In this document: positions 48,851 to 59,414 of the stretch, one piece after another
How the letters are laid out: each line of letters begins with the position of its first letter
Numbering within the stretch: the first letter of the stretch is position 1
DNA from: Adiantum capillus-veneris
Taxonomy: Eukaryota; Streptophyta; Polypodiopsida; Polypodiales; Pteridaceae
Direction: 5' to 3'
Length of the DNA stretch: 64,000 nt
Assembly (NCBI GenBank): GCA_014529385.2
Contig: CM043953.1
Span: 109,684,549 to 109,748,548 of the forward strand
Translations under genes and position numbers: made by a program
Notes under the pieces: generated by a model
The model's database searches: none
Told to the model about the DNA's origin: nothing
What the model saw: only the letters and a program-made list of their open reading frames with translations

Positions 48851-49228
48851 CTTTCTCTCTCATCCCCTACAAGAAAGGCTCGCCCCCTCCTATGTAGGGA
48901 TGTACAAAGAACTTTTTTGGACACACACAAAGCATCCAATTCCCATATGGTTGACCTTTGGACACAACCTTTGAATTTTGGAACCTTAGCATTTTGGAAG
49001 TCTTAATGGGCTGAACCTTAGGGTCTTTTAGCCCATTGTTTCACATGGATCTTTTCTAGATGGCCCCCCTTTTGGATCCCTATTTTCCCTCCTTTGGATC
49101 CCTACAGTGGCCGGTCTGCTAGCTTAACCAATATTCTAGCTTTTTCTCCCCTGGCACTTCCCAACATTAAATGATCAGTTTAATATGATAAAATCATTCA
49201 AGAGAATTAGATATTGATTATTATGACA
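47595..49228 (-). repeat. 3' LTR of element B
   Basis: 1634 bp; contains a (GT)32 tract at 48785-48849, against (GT)7 in the 5' LTR. Confidence 0.97.
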
Positions 49229-49266
49229 TTACCTCTCTCTTGAAATCATAGTCGTCCTCGACTATG
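49229..49266 (-). other. Hairpin and polypurine tract of element B
   Basis: Minus strand CATAGTCG, AGGA, CGACTATG (49266-49247) followed by CAAGAGAGAGGTAA next to the LTR. Identical stem to element A. Confidence 0.85.
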
Positions 49267-49541
49267 GTGTAGAGAAGATAAATCATATTCATGAGTGCTT
49301 TTCTTAGCGGGTAGAGGATCCCTATGTTACCCTACGACATCATTCCACAATGGATGACTAGTCCATTTGGCGCTTGAGAGCCTGGGGTTGCCGCAAGCAT
49401 GTCTGCACATTAGTCCTATCAGTCATCCATAGTAGAGTGACAAGCATGCATACTACTTCATTTTTGTGCACAATAAAGAAAAAGAGAGTCTTATAAGACA
49501 AAAAAAAAACATTGTTCATTTTTAACATTTTGTACATTTTC

Positions 49542-50156
49542 TTACTCTTGGGAAGCATTGTAAGCATTGACAAGGTTTAGGTTATCCTTTAATTGTATGC
49601 CTTGCATCCATCTAGCATCTTCAAAAGGATAATTCTTAAACTTAATAAGATATCGTCGGATAGTCTTACCGCCTCTTAATACCTTGTCTTCATGTTGGAG
49701 AATGGACTCGGGCTGCAGCACCTCGTCTTGGTCCTCGATCTCCGGTGGGTCTTCAATAGTTGGTTCTTGAGGTGGCTCTCCTTTGTAAGGCTTTAATAGG
49801 CTCACATGGAAATCATTGTGTATGAGCCAATGATTGGGCAACTTGACTTGATAGGCCATCTGATTGATTGGCCTAAGAATCTGGAAGGGACCATAGTACC
49901 TTTTTGCTAGTTTAGCATCATACTTTTGGTGTCCCGTAGGATTCTTGCCCGTCGTGTGCCTTGATCGAGCCTTAGGAAACTTTAATAAGACCCAATCATT
50001 TTCCTTAAAGGCTTGGGCTCTTCTGTGCTTGTCAGCAGAAGCCTTTTTCCTTTGCTGTGAGATAGAGATAGCATCCTTAATCTTTTGAAAAGATTCTTGT
50101 AGGTCTCGGCTATACTCATCTGCAGCGAAGATCTTCCCACGTACCTTAAGTAGCAA
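49542..50156 (-). CDS. Integrase C-terminal and chromo-like domain of element B
   Basis: 204 codons. DEYSRDLQESFQKIKDAISI is the helical linker; AKRYYGPFQILRPINQMAYQ and HNDFHVSLLKPYKGEPPQ form the SH3-like fold. ESILQHEDKVLRGGKTIRRY then LIKFKNYPFEDARWM matches a chromodomain (usual W-G-Y-P...TW pattern altered). Such tails direct insertion to heterochromatin in chromoviruses. A stop (Tyr to TAG) separates it from the integrase core upstream. The natural end is the stop at 49542. Confidence 0.85.
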   Translation of the reverse strand: MLLKVRGKIFAADEYSRDLQESFQKIKDAISISQQRKKASADKHRRAQAFKENDWVLLKFPKARSRHTTGKNPTGHQKYDAKLAKRYYGPFQILRPINQMAYQVKLPNHWLIHNDFHVSLLKPYKGEPPQEPTIEDPPEIEDQDEVLQPESILQHEDKVLRGGKTIRRYLIKFKNYPFEDARWMQGIQLKDNLNLVNAYNASQE

Positions 50157-50174
50157 GGGACTTTTTGATCTCCC

Positions 50175-50660
50175 CTAAATTACCTCAAAAGGTGCTTTTC
50201 CCGTGGAAGTATGTACAATGTTATTGTAAGCATACTCCACTAAGGGTAAGTACTTCTCCCATTGGGATCTTTGATCTACTTCCGTTACATAGGCTTTTAG
50301 TAGATCGAGAATTGTTAGGTTAGCTATTTCACTTTGGCCATCCATTTGTGGATGATAGGCCGAAGAGAAGTTTAGCCTTGTCCCTAAATTCTCAAAGAGA
50401 CGCTTCCAGAAATTACTGGTCATTTTAGGATCTCTATCCGACACTATGGACATTGGCAAGCCATGGTACTTGAAAATTTGTGAAATGAAGAGGGTTGCCA
50501 TTTGATGGGCTTTGATAGTCTTTTTGACAGGTATAAAATGAGCTTGTTTACTGAACCTGTCTACTATCGTCCATATTTCCGTATTCCCATGGATAGACTT
50601 AGGCAATCCAAAGATAAAATCCATGGATATGCTCTCCCATGGTGAATTAGGGATTGGCAA
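50175..50660 (-). CDS. Integrase core, second copy after duplication, element B
   Basis: 161 codons with SMDFIFGLPKSIHG (Asp), SDRDPKMTSNFW (Asp) and GQSEIANLTI (Glu), the full DDE core. It is the downstream half of a 260-bp duplication and is out of frame with the upstream copy, so it has no attached zinc finger. Ends at a TAG just after KAPFEVI. Confidence 0.85.
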   Translation of the reverse strand: MPIPNSPWESISMDFIFGLPKSIHGNTEIWTIVDRFSKQAHFIPVKKTIKAHQMATLFISQIFKYHGLPMSIVSDRDPKMTSNFWKRLFENLGTRLNFSSAYHPQMDGQSEIANLTILDLLKAYVTEVDQRSQWEKYLPLVEYAYNNIVHTSTGKAPFEVI

Positions 50661-50930
50661 GGGTTGAAGAAATTACTGGTCATTCTAGGATCTCTATCCG
50701 ACACTATGGACATTGGCAAGCCATGGTACTTGAAAATTTGTGAAATGAAGAGGGTTGCCATTTGATGGGCTTTGATAGTCTTTTTGACAGGTATAAAATG
50801 AGCTTGTTTACTGAACCTGTCTACTATCGTCCATATTTCCGTATTCCCATGGATAGACTTAGGCAATCCAAAGATAAAATCCATGGATATGCTCTCCCAT
50901 GGTGAATTAGGGATTGGCAAGGGTTGAAGA
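50411..50930. repeat. 260-bp tandem duplication in integrase of element B
   Basis: Units 50411-50670 and 50671-50930 differ at one visible site (TTTTAGG against TTCTAGG). An AGAAAT microhomology lies at the junctions. 260 is 2 modulo 3, so the frame is lost. Confidence 0.95.
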
Positions 50931-51817
50931 AATCCAAGTTGCTTCCCTCTATCAAATTTTGTCTTTTGGCATACCACACATTTAGAAACATACTCTTGTA
51001 TGTTCACTTTCATGGTAGGCCAATAGAAATATATTTCAATTCCCTTTAAGGTAGACTGAATCCCTCTATGCCCCGCATAAGGTGGAGCATGAGATTCATA
51101 CATTACTTTCTCACGTAGTGAGTTAGTAACGCATAGTCTATTGCCATAGAGAAGATAACCATCTTGTAAAGTAAATGGTTCTTCTTTCTTCCCTAATGCA
51201 AGGGCTGAAATCACATCTCTAAAATCGGGATCAATAGCATACTCATCTATCATTGAAGATAGATCATTGTGAGTTGCTATGGAAACCGCATTCACTCTCG
51301 GCCGTCTTGAGAGTGCATCAGCTACTTGATTATGCTTGCCAGCAATGTGAGCAATATGAAAATGAAATCGCGAAAGGAAATTTTCCCACCTCATTTGTTT
51401 GTCGGAGAGTTTGGTCTGCGTCATGAAGTACTTAAGACTTTGGTGATCCGTTCGCATAATGAAAGGAGTCCCCAATAAATAGTGCTTCCATGAGTCTAAG
51501 GCATGTAGAACTGCAAGGAGTTCCTTTTCATATATGCCTAGAGCTTGCTCAACAGGGTCGAGCCTTCGACTCTCATAGCCTATGGCGTGCCCTTCTTGGA
51601 GCAAAACAGCTCCAAGGCAATCACCACAAGCATCACATTGGACCTCAAATGGTTTTGAGAGATCCGGTAGTGTAAGCACAGGTTGAGAGATAAGCTTTTC
51701 GAAAGCATTGTTCTCCTTAGCATACCATGTATACCTAACGCTTTTATTTGTTAGGTCATGTAATGGTCCCGCAATTTGTGAGAACTTTTCTATGAAGCGT
51801 CTATAGTATGCACACAT
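50564..51817 (-). CDS. RNase H and first part of integrase of element B
   Basis: 417 codons. RNase H: QCDACGDCLGAVLLQEGHAI (Asp), YEKELLAVLHALDSW (Glu), RTDHQSLKYF (Asp), ADALSRRP (Asp): all four acidic positions present. Integrase zinc finger: ESHAPPYAGHRGIQ and KCVVCQKTKFD. Core entry SMDFIFGLPKSIHG and SDRDPRMTSNF, then the duplication shifts the frame and the protein ends in a short nonsense tail. Upstream it is separated from RT by one TGA (51862-51864 region) where element A has Gly. Confidence 0.9.
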   Translation of the reverse strand: MCAYYRRFIEKFSQIAGPLHDLTNKSVRYTWYAKENNAFEKLISQPVLTLPDLSKPFEVQCDACGDCLGAVLLQEGHAIGYESRRLDPVEQALGIYEKELLAVLHALDSWKHYLLGTPFIMRTDHQSLKYFMTQTKLSDKQMRWENFLSRFHFHIAHIAGKHNQVADALSRRPRVNAVSIATHNDLSSMIDEYAIDPDFRDVISALALGKKEEPFTLQDGYLLYGNRLCVTNSLREKVMYESHAPPYAGHRGIQSTLKGIEIYFYWPTMKVNIQEYVSKCVVCQKTKFDRGKQLGFLQPLPIPNSPWESISMDFIFGLPKSIHGNTEIWTIVDRFSKQAHFIPVKKTIKAHQMATLFISQIFKYHGLPMSIVSDRDPRMTSNFFNPCQSLIHHGRAYPWILSLDCLSLSMGIRKYGR

Positions 51818-51862
51818 ACCTATAAAGCTTCTTAGTTCATGAAGATTCCTTGGTTTAGGCCA

Positions 51863-53563
51863 TCATTTTATGTCCTCTAACTTGGATGGATCCATTTGGA
51901 TGCCATCTTGAGAGATAATGTGACCTAAATACTGAATCTCTTGCAAGAAAAATTCACTTTTCTTTCGACTAACATAAAGTTTATTCTCTCTTAAAACTTG
52001 AAATATTATCAAGAGGTGTTTCTTGTGTTCGTCTAATGAATTAGAGTAGATGATAATATCATCAAAGAACACTCCAGTGAAGGTTCGATGAGGCCTGAAC
52101 AGCTTCTCCATCAAGCAGTTGAATGTGGCTGGTGCATTGGTCAAGCCAAAAGGCATGACAATGTATTCGTAAAGACCAAATGTGGTGCAAAATGCGGTCT
52201 TTACAATGTCTTGATCAACTATCCTTATTTGATGATAGCCACTTTTCAGGTCAATCCTACTGAAGTAGGTTGATCCTTGTAGCTTATCAAATAGGCCTTC
52301 TACCTGTGGAACGGGAAACCTATTCTTGATAGTGATCCTGTTTAGTGCTCTATAGTCGACACACATACGATATGTGCCGTATTTCTTTTGCACTAATAGC
52401 ACAGGTGAGCAAAATGGAGATGAGCTAGGCCTAACCATGCCCTTCTCAACTAACTCATGCACTTGCCGCATAATCTCCTCTTGTTGAGCTTGAGAAACTC
52501 TATAAGGAGGTTTGTTAGGTAGTGAACTTCCTGGAAGAAGTTCAATTGCATGGTCATCATCACCTCGTTTAGGAGGTAGCTCATAAGGGATGTCGTCAAT
52601 AAAAACGTCTTGAAATCCCTTGAGAAAATTGGATAACTCTAATTCCTTTTGGTTGCTTTTATTTTCTTTTGCTAAAGCATTAGGTTCATTTTGAGAATCT
52701 TTAACAAAAATCATGTACACGGAAATAGAGCTCTTTATTGACTTGTTGAAATCTGGTGTCTGTACAATGGGGATAGTGTTACCCATTTCCTTAGCATCTA
52801 TATACATGTCTTTTTCCCTAAACTTAAAGGAGATTCTCCTTTCAGGGAATTTAACATTGGCAGCCAGGCGGTCAAACCATGGTGCCCCTAGGATTACATC
52901 CTCATGCTTGAGAGGAGAGATAAAGAAGTCCTCTTTGTCCACATAGCTTTGAATATGAAGCCTCAATTTCCCGATTAAAGGAGTGATTGAAGCTTCTTGC
53001 TCCTTGAAAGCACTGTCTGCGGGTAGGACATCTCCCATCTCGTAAGCTTGTATGCCTAGCTTGGTGGCCAACTCTATAGATATAAAATTGTGAGTAGAAC
53101 CAGGGTCAAAGAGAATAAAAGCATCATGTTCTCTTACCTTTCCCCAAGCATGGCATAGAGGAGATCCTTTGTGGTGAGTTTGGTGAGTCTCCTCGTCTTG
53201 GATTTCAACCAACGAAGCTCTAGGAGGATCTTGGCGGTTGTTCTTTTGGGGACAAGCGCGGTACGCATGCCCTTGTTCGCCGCACTTGAAACACCGGTTA
53301 TCCTTGGGATAACGGTCAAGCTCTTCAAGAAAGAGTTTGTTCTTACCTTTGTAAACTCCCTTCTCTTTAGCTTTGTTGGAGTTTCCCTTAGGAGACTTTT
53401 GGACATTGTCCTTCCCCTTAGGCTCCTTGGAACCCTTGTTTTCCGTGGGCTTATTATTTCTTTTAGCCCCCTCTTGGGAATTGATTCGAGAGGCCACCAT
53501 AGTATGGTGTATTACCGCCGCTGATATGGTACGTGGCCTTTGGGAGTTGACATACTCCGCCAT
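51863..53563 (-). CDS. gag C terminus, protease and reverse transcriptase of element B
   Basis: 566 codons, the longest frame of the window. Zinc knuckle CFKCGEQGHAYRAC (about 53295-53254), protease loop FDPGSTHNFIS (a DPG variant of DSG), RT blocks SSSPFCSPVLLVQKK, RIDLKSGYHQIRI, VMPFGLTNAPATFN, and catalytic box FFDDIIIYSN (Phe-Phe instead of Tyr/Phe-Val before DD). The shown start MAEYVN is only the first Met after an in-frame TAA (CAA in element A), so the real polyprotein began upstream. Confidence 0.9.
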   Translation of the reverse strand: MAEYVNSQRPRTISAAVIHHTMVASRINSQEGAKRNNKPTENKGSKEPKGKDNVQKSPKGNSNKAKEKGVYKGKNKLFLEELDRYPKDNRCFKCGEQGHAYRACPQKNNRQDPPRASLVEIQDEETHQTHHKGSPLCHAWGKVREHDAFILFDPGSTHNFISIELATKLGIQAYEMGDVLPADSAFKEQEASITPLIGKLRLHIQSYVDKEDFFISPLKHEDVILGAPWFDRLAANVKFPERRISFKFREKDMYIDAKEMGNTIPIVQTPDFNKSIKSSISVYMIFVKDSQNEPNALAKENKSNQKELELSNFLKGFQDVFIDDIPYELPPKRGDDDHAIELLPGSSLPNKPPYRVSQAQQEEIMRQVHELVEKGMVRPSSSPFCSPVLLVQKKYGTYRMCVDYRALNRITIKNRFPVPQVEGLFDKLQGSTYFSRIDLKSGYHQIRIVDQDIVKTAFCTTFGLYEYIVMPFGLTNAPATFNCLMEKLFRPHRTFTGVFFDDIIIYSNSLDEHKKHLLIIFQVLRENKLYVSRKKSEFFLQEIQYLGHIISQDGIQMDPSKLEDIK

Positions 53564-53584
53564 TTCTTCGGTTAAGCCTGCACA

Positions 53585-54744
53585 AAATTGTTGCTTTTAC
53601 TCTCCAAAATCCAACTTTTTGAAGACAGTGGCTTTGAGTTGTAGGTCCCAAAACTTGTCTACATATTTGTGGATGGATTCATAGGGAGAGAGCTTTAAGC
53701 TTCGCCATTCGGTGAGTACTTTGTCTTTGGCATCGGTGGCCAAGAACTGCTTCATAATGGAAGCTCTTAAAGCTTTCCATGTTCGTGGAGCTTCACCATT
53801 GGCTCGTAGGCTAGACCACCATTGCTTGGCGGACTTTTGAAAGTGCATAGCTACATGGCGTAGCTTAGAGGAGTCCGTGAAGCCCTCATCTCCAAACGCC
53901 GCATCGAACTGTTGGATAAAGGCTAAGACTTTGTTCGTAGCACCAAAGTTACCATCATAGGTAAGGAAAGAGATGCTCTTCCCTCCCTCTTTGAACTTCT
54001 TTAGCTTGGATGACCTCTTCCATGCGGCATAGGATTTCCTATGGCCTCTTCTTTTTTATGGTTCAAAGGTTGCACCATCACTTTCTTCAGAAGGTGAAGA
54101 ATTTGAAGAAGGTGGAGAAGAGGGTGACCTCTTGCTCGCCTTTTTCTTGTCTTGATCTTCGTCGTTTCACCATCACTTTCATAAGAGGAAGAGGATGAAG
54201 AAGATGGAGAAGAGGGTGTCCTCTTTCTCGCCTTTTTCTTCTCTTATTTTTTATCATCCCTCTTTGAATTATGATGTGGAGGAGGGTGCGATGGTCTTCT
54301 CCACTTTGGTGGTGATGGAGAGCGTTTAGCCCGCCGTCTTCGTGGAGCCATCTCCGCCAAGGTGGTGGGAGACTCATTTCTTTCTCGTTCCTTCGGTGGA
54401 GGCTCTTGAGTTCTCCTTTGGGAAGGAGATGCATCATCAAGAAGTAAATTCTTGAGCCCTTCATATGGATTCTCTTCTTCTTCCTGAATCGGAGAGAGAC
54501 CTCGTTTGGGAGTCTCGCAAGGAGGCTTCCTAGGTGTTCTCTCGTCATGGTGATGAGCTTGGAGAATCCCGTGAGCACGGAGCTGTCGTTGCACTTCACT
54601 TTGGAGAGATGGATTGCCCATAGCTTGTTGAAGCCTAGAAACAAGATAGTTAACAAGCATCGGAGCATCATTAGTAGCTTGCTCATCAGCAAAATCATCA
54701 AAGTTATCAACATTAATTACACTCTCTTTACTATTGTCAGCCAT
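53585..54744 (-). pseudogene. gag of element B (N-terminal and capsid part)
   Basis: ATG at 54744 (MADNSKESVINVDNF), about 390 bp after the primer site. Frame 54744-54244 is Pro/Arg-rich and ends at a stop after KRDDKK where A continues Lys-rich. The capsid-like part resumes by 53848 (MHFQKSAKQWWSSLRANGEA, KVLTEWRSLKLSPYESIHKY) and stops at 53597. Gag would assemble the particle. Confidence 0.85.
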
Positions 54745-55131
54745 TCTAACAACTTTTAGGTGTACTTTGGCACTTCAAGCCCTAGTTGCTACTCCTCTTA
54801 CCCCTTTAGAAAAAGCACTCAAGCTACTGTACCCGTGGCTCGAATAGCATTAATTGCAAGGAATAGAAGAGAGGGTCTTTCAACACCAAAATAGCACCGG
54901 CTCCTGTCAACTTCTAATAGCTCAATAGTGGTTAAGCCGTAGGCAAGCCCCGTAGGACTCCACTATTAAGACCATAGCTCTCGACGGTGATGCCCCGTTA
55001 ACTACACGAAGGCAGGCGCACTGCAAGGCTGAAAAATCCCTATTCTACTTACTCACAGGCAATTAATAATACCAACCATTTATAGCTAGCTTGAGGACTT
55101 CCCTTCTTGAGCAAGAAAAGAGAAACCTTGA

Positions 55132-55143
55132 GCTCTGATACCA
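55132..55143 (-). other. Primer-binding site of element B (initiator tRNA-Met)
   Basis: Minus strand TGGTATCAGAGC, exact, one base from the 5' LTR. Confidence 0.9.
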
Positions 55144-55144
55144 A

Positions 55145-56729
55145 TGTAACATTTAATGGCCTAAAAACTTGTGTGTAGCGGAAATTAGCATGAACATAGT
55201 GGACATTTCATTAGAATAGATTCCTAATGAGAATTACAAGAGTGCTTGGGTGGAGAGAGCAACAAAAACCATAACACCTAGTTAGATAGCATAAACAATA
55301 CTTTCAAAAGACAGAGAAATTAAGCTATTGACAACAATTGAGGACCGGATTTTCATGGAGCCGGTCCCCCCTCCAAAAGGCTTTGTATTATGGTTTCTCC
55401 CATCAAGAGAGACATTGTACAATACAATTCTTTGTGTTCCTTCAAGACTAGCTAGTGCAATGAAGATGAAAGCTTCATGCACTAAGCAAAACACTTAGCA
55501 AACACAACATTAATTATCCCCGGTCTTAGACCCAAGACCTCACACACCTTCGAAGATGGTGAGAGCTAGCAGGGTACGAGAGTAGATTGAGAGGAAGAAG
55601 GAGTATCTTACGAGAAAGATGTACATCTCCTCACATAATCACTCATATTATCATAGATTAGCTTAGTAATTAGCTTGGTAGAGGAGATGAGCATGCATTG
55701 AAGCTTGGCTCTTGGTTGGATTTGCATCCACATGCCAAGAGTATGTCGATGTAGGCTTCTATCTCACAAGCTTTGAGTAGGTGATGAGCTCTCCATTAAA
55801 GCTTGGGAAGAGATAGTCTTCTCTTTCTTCACACATGAGATTGTGTGAGTGTGTGTGTGATAATGCCTTGCAAAAATCAGCCCCCTCTCTCTCTTGGGCG
55901 AGCCATCTTGCTATTTGCTCTTGTTATCTCCTCATTGGACCTCCCCAGGGCTAGCCAATGACTATTAAGCAGCATAAGTGATAGCCTTCTGACATGTGTC
56001 CCCCTTTCCCCTTTTGTGAGAGCTTTAGGTAATTTAATAATTCAACTAAACTCTCATTGGACCCCTTTGCCTCCTGGCCAATAGGAATCAGGCAAGCCAT
56101 TGGGCTCCTAAATGCTCATTCGACCCCTTGGGAGACTATCCAATAGTCTTCTAGAGGACTTAATTCTCATTGGTTCTTTTATTAAGTGTTTTTAAATTAA
56201 TTAAACTAGATTTACTCTAGCCTAATTCTCATTGGTCCACCTCCAAGGCCATCCAATAGGAATTGGGTACACCTTGTGGGCATCTGGGCTAGGGCGCTGA
56301 CATGTGTCCCTCATTCCCTTTGTGTAAAGGGAGCTTGTGTGTGTGTGTGTGCGTGGCTTTCTCTCTCATCCCCTACAAGAAAGGCTCGCCCCCTCCTATG
56401 TAGGGATGTACTTTTTTTGGACACACACAAAGCATCCAATTCCCCTATGGTTGACCTTTGGACACAACCTTTGAATTTTGGAACCTTAGCATTTTGGAAG
56501 TCTTAATGGGCTGAACCTTAGGATCTTTTTAGCCCATTGTTGCACATGTCTCTTTTCCAGATGGCCCCCCTTTTGGATCCCTACTTTCCCTCCTTTGGAT
56601 CCCTACAGTGGTCGGTCTGCTAGCTTAACCAATATTCTAGCTTTTTCTCCCCTGGAACTTCCCCACATTAAATGATCAGTTTAATATGAGAAAATCATTC
56701 AAGAGAATTAGATATTGATTATTATGACA
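55145..56729 (-). repeat. 5' LTR of element B
   Basis: 1585 bp; minus strand TGTCATAATAATC...GTTACA. Difference in length from the 3' LTR is mainly the GT tract. Confidence 0.97.
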
Positions 56730-56734
56730 CCCAA

Positions 56735-57230
56735 ATTTGCCTAACTCCTTGCATGATACTTGTAGTATTTTCTTGTTTAGAGGATGAAAAAGATTGATTA
56801 CTCCTTGGTTTCTTTTGTGTGTATCCTCTTTTTCATTCTCTTTGCTCGGTGCAATTGGAACAATGAGTTGTCCTCCTTTAGGTGATAGCTTGAGTTGATT
56901 GGTGTCCCAATCTGGTACTGTCTTGGACGTACACATCCATGAGATTCCAAGAATCATTGTTTCATTCATATGTTGATCTGGTGTGCATAAAAATTGATTA
57001 GGGCATGAACATCCATGTACTATCACATTCAAGTTGACTACTCCCAATGTCGGTGTTGGGTTCTTGTTGCATCCTTTGATAGCATATATTCGTGATGCTA
57101 AAGACTGATTCGTCGCTTTCTTCTAAGTGGAATAACTAACTGCATTCATTCGAGCTTCAATATCTACTAGTGCATTCTTGCTATGATTGTTCAGTTGTAC
57201 TTTGATGCAAAGGTCCATTCCATCTAACCA
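56735..57230 (-). pseudogene. Second retropepsin-like domain of element H1, downstream of integrase
   Basis: The minus strand reads NALVDIEARMNAVSY (about 57180-57135), the aspartic-protease loop with the usual Thr-Gly changed to Ile-Glu by transitions. Then VVNLNVIVHGCS, and MNETMILGISWM (about 56970-56935), the second-half ILG motif. The frame 57047-56735 is open. It lies after the integrase tail and before the WVPK ORF, an unusual place for a protease; the element's ordinary protease is at 62.1-62.6 kb. Could be a remnant of another element. Confidence 0.55.
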
Positions 57231-57733
57231 TTCATCATCCGTTGACACTGCAACATTCTTCAATTCCCATAGTCTTTTTTCTGGTTCTAAAGTGTTTATG
57301 GGAATAGGATTTTGTTGCTTTCTGCAAGTATCTTTCCTCTTGAGTACTCAAATTTGAGCTTCTTCTTGGGCTTCATCAATAACCTGCTGTCGTTTCATCT
57401 TTCTTTGCTTTGCTGCATGCATATTTTCTAGCAAATCATTGGTTAGTGTCAAATGGTACTTCTTTAAGCGGCATCCACTAGTCCAGTTATCCATTGGTTC
57501 ACCATCTAGAGTGGACAACTTAACTGCTCCACTTGGAGATACCTCTTCAATGATAAAAGTTCTATTTCCCTTTTTCTTGAAGTTGGGAATGTATTGCTTA
57601 AGGGAATAACTAAAACTAGGTCCCTTTTTTGAAGATTTTTGTGACTAGATGTGAATCAAAAAAATTGTTTTTGTTTTCTTTTTTGTGTATAGATGTGAGC
57701 TACAACTGTTAGCCTTTGCTCATCAAGATTTTC
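57231..57733 (-). pseudogene. Integrase C-terminal fold of element H1
   Basis: Minus strand: RTFIIEEVSPSGAVKLSTLD and TSGCRLKKYHLTLTND (about 57560-57450), an SH3-like integrase tail, followed by a basic helix (MHAAKQRKMKRQQVIDEA). Same domain as in the opposite-strand remnant at 41.1 kb. Confidence 0.6.
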
Positions 57734-58640
57734 TTAATCTTTGAGCCTCTCTAACAGTTCATGTTTGGTCCACTCAAGATCTTTTGCTACCCTTAGTGTT
57801 GGCAATATAAATTCTATCGGTAGTATGGCATTGAGACCATGAACAAGATTAAAGGGTGTAGCATTCAAGGTTGTCTTGAATGAAACTATATAAGACCATA
57901 GAGTGGCATGTAGAATCATTTCCCAATCAGTTTGTCCTGAACTAACCACTTTAGTCAATACCAAGCTAAGAATCTTATTCATGTGCTTAGCTTGTCCATT
58001 TGCTTGTGGATGATATGGAGCACATTTGTTATAGATGACCATAAATTCATTTAGTAGATACTCAATTACCTCATTGAGGAAAGAGTTACCCTATCACTGA
58101 TAATTTCTATTGGAAGTCCATATCTTGTGAATACATTCTCATCCAAGAATGTGGCTGTGGTTCTAGCATCATTCTTTATGGTTGCCTTAGCCTCTGCCCA
58201 CTTGGTCAAATAGTCCGTAGCTACAATTATGTATTGAGCTTGAGTTCTAAAAGAAGGTGGTTGTATTGGTCCGACAAAATCTATGCCCCATTTTTCAAAA
58301 GCTCTAGCTCCCATCCTTGGTCTTAAAGGCATGCTATCTACCCTGGTTGGCATTTTTGTTCATTGACATGTATCACACCTTCAAACGTATTCTTTGGCAT
58401 CTGTAAAAAGTGTTGGCCACCATATGCCTGCCATTAAAATTGCTCTAGTAGTGGTTTCACTAAAGAAGTGACCTCCGGCTAATCCAGCATGTGTTTCTTC
58501 TAGAGTGGGGATATATTCATCTTCATTTGCACAAAGACGCAAATGTTGATCCTTTTCTCTCCGATACAATTGGTTTCCAATAAGAGCATATCTCTTGCTT
58601 CAATTTCAATAGCTCTTTGGCGGCATTTACTCATATTTTC
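57734..58640 (-). pseudogene. Integrase, second copy, element H1
   Basis: Zinc-finger part ETHAGLAGGHFFSETTTRAI with IWWPTLF (58500-58390), core WGIDFVGPIQPP (Asp), GLPIEIISDRVTLSS (Asp) and YHPQANGQAKHMNKI (Glu replaced by Lys). The frame 58042-57734 then runs into TTLNATPFNLVHGLNAILP. It repeats the integrase unit just upstream. Confidence 0.75.
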
Positions 58641-59414
58641 TTGAGGATGATAGGGTGCAGATTTGTTATGGATTACCATAAACTCATCTAGTAGGTGTTC
58701 TATCACATCATTGAGGAAATGAGATCCGCGATCACTTACAAGCTCAATAGGAAGTCCGTACCTTGTGAATATGCATTTGTACAGGAACGCAGCAGTAGTT
58801 CCAGCATCATTCTTCCTAGTGGCCCGTGCCTTGGCCCATTTGGTCAAGTGATTTGTATATACTGCACCTGAGTTTTGTATGTCGGTGGTTGTATTGGACC
58901 CACAAAGTCTATACCCCACTTAGAAAATGCATGTGCTTCATCATAGGTTGTAGTGGCATACTATCAATTCTTGTCGGTATTTTTTCTCGTTGACATGCAT
59001 CACATTTTTGAACAAATTCTTTTGCATCGGCAAATAAATTTGGCCACCAAATACCTGCCATCAATATAGCTTTGGTTGTGGTTTCATGAGAGAAGTGACC
59101 CCTGCTAAACCTGTGTGTGATTATTCCAAAATAGAAAGATACTCCTCTTCGTTGACACATAGTCTAAGCTATTATTTGTTCCCTCGTCGATAGAGATGAT
59201 TCCCAAACATTCTATAGTTGGCTGCCTCAGTCTCTATTTTCCTTCTTTGCCTTTTACTCATGTCTTTTGGGAATATTATGTTAGTCAAATATTCTACCAA
59301 GTATCCACTCCATTGTGGTGTCACTGAAATTTGAAATACCATGGCATAGGGTATGGCAGCTCTATCTTTACATTGAAAGAAATTATTCATGTAATGATGA
59401 GCATCTCTCATCAT
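58641..59414 (-). pseudogene. Integrase, first copy, element H1
   Basis: KDMSKRQRRKIETEAANYRM linker (59260), finger part RGHFSHETTTKAILMAGIWW and FVQKCDACQREKIPTR, core blocks TRYGLPIELVSDRGSHFLND (Asp) and YHPQEN. After YHPQEN it joins MSKCRQRAIEIEARDM, i.e. the linker of the second copy. So the unit linker-finger-core is present twice head to tail, clearly diverged from each other. Confidence 0.75.

Larger units (their letters stand above)
47595..56729 (-). mobile_element. Gypsy (Ty3) chromovirus-type element B, complete structure, defective
   Basis: 9135 bp with LTRs 47595-49228 and 55145-56729 and a perfect target duplication CCCAA (47590-47594 and 56730-56734). Same family as element A but better preserved and younger: I count roughly 30 substitutions between its LTRs (about 98% identity). 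Contains gag, PR, RT, RNase H, integrase and chromo-like tail. Broken by single stops and by a 260-bp tandem duplication in the integrase. Confidence 0.97.

Noticed and set aside
48670-49006. Cys-Val and Thr-His repeat frames
   Set aside because: Products of the GT microsatellite inside the element B LTR.
53171-53684. Plus-strand frames of 103-117 codons opposite element B gag
   Set aside because: Antisense shadows of the gag/zinc-knuckle frame.
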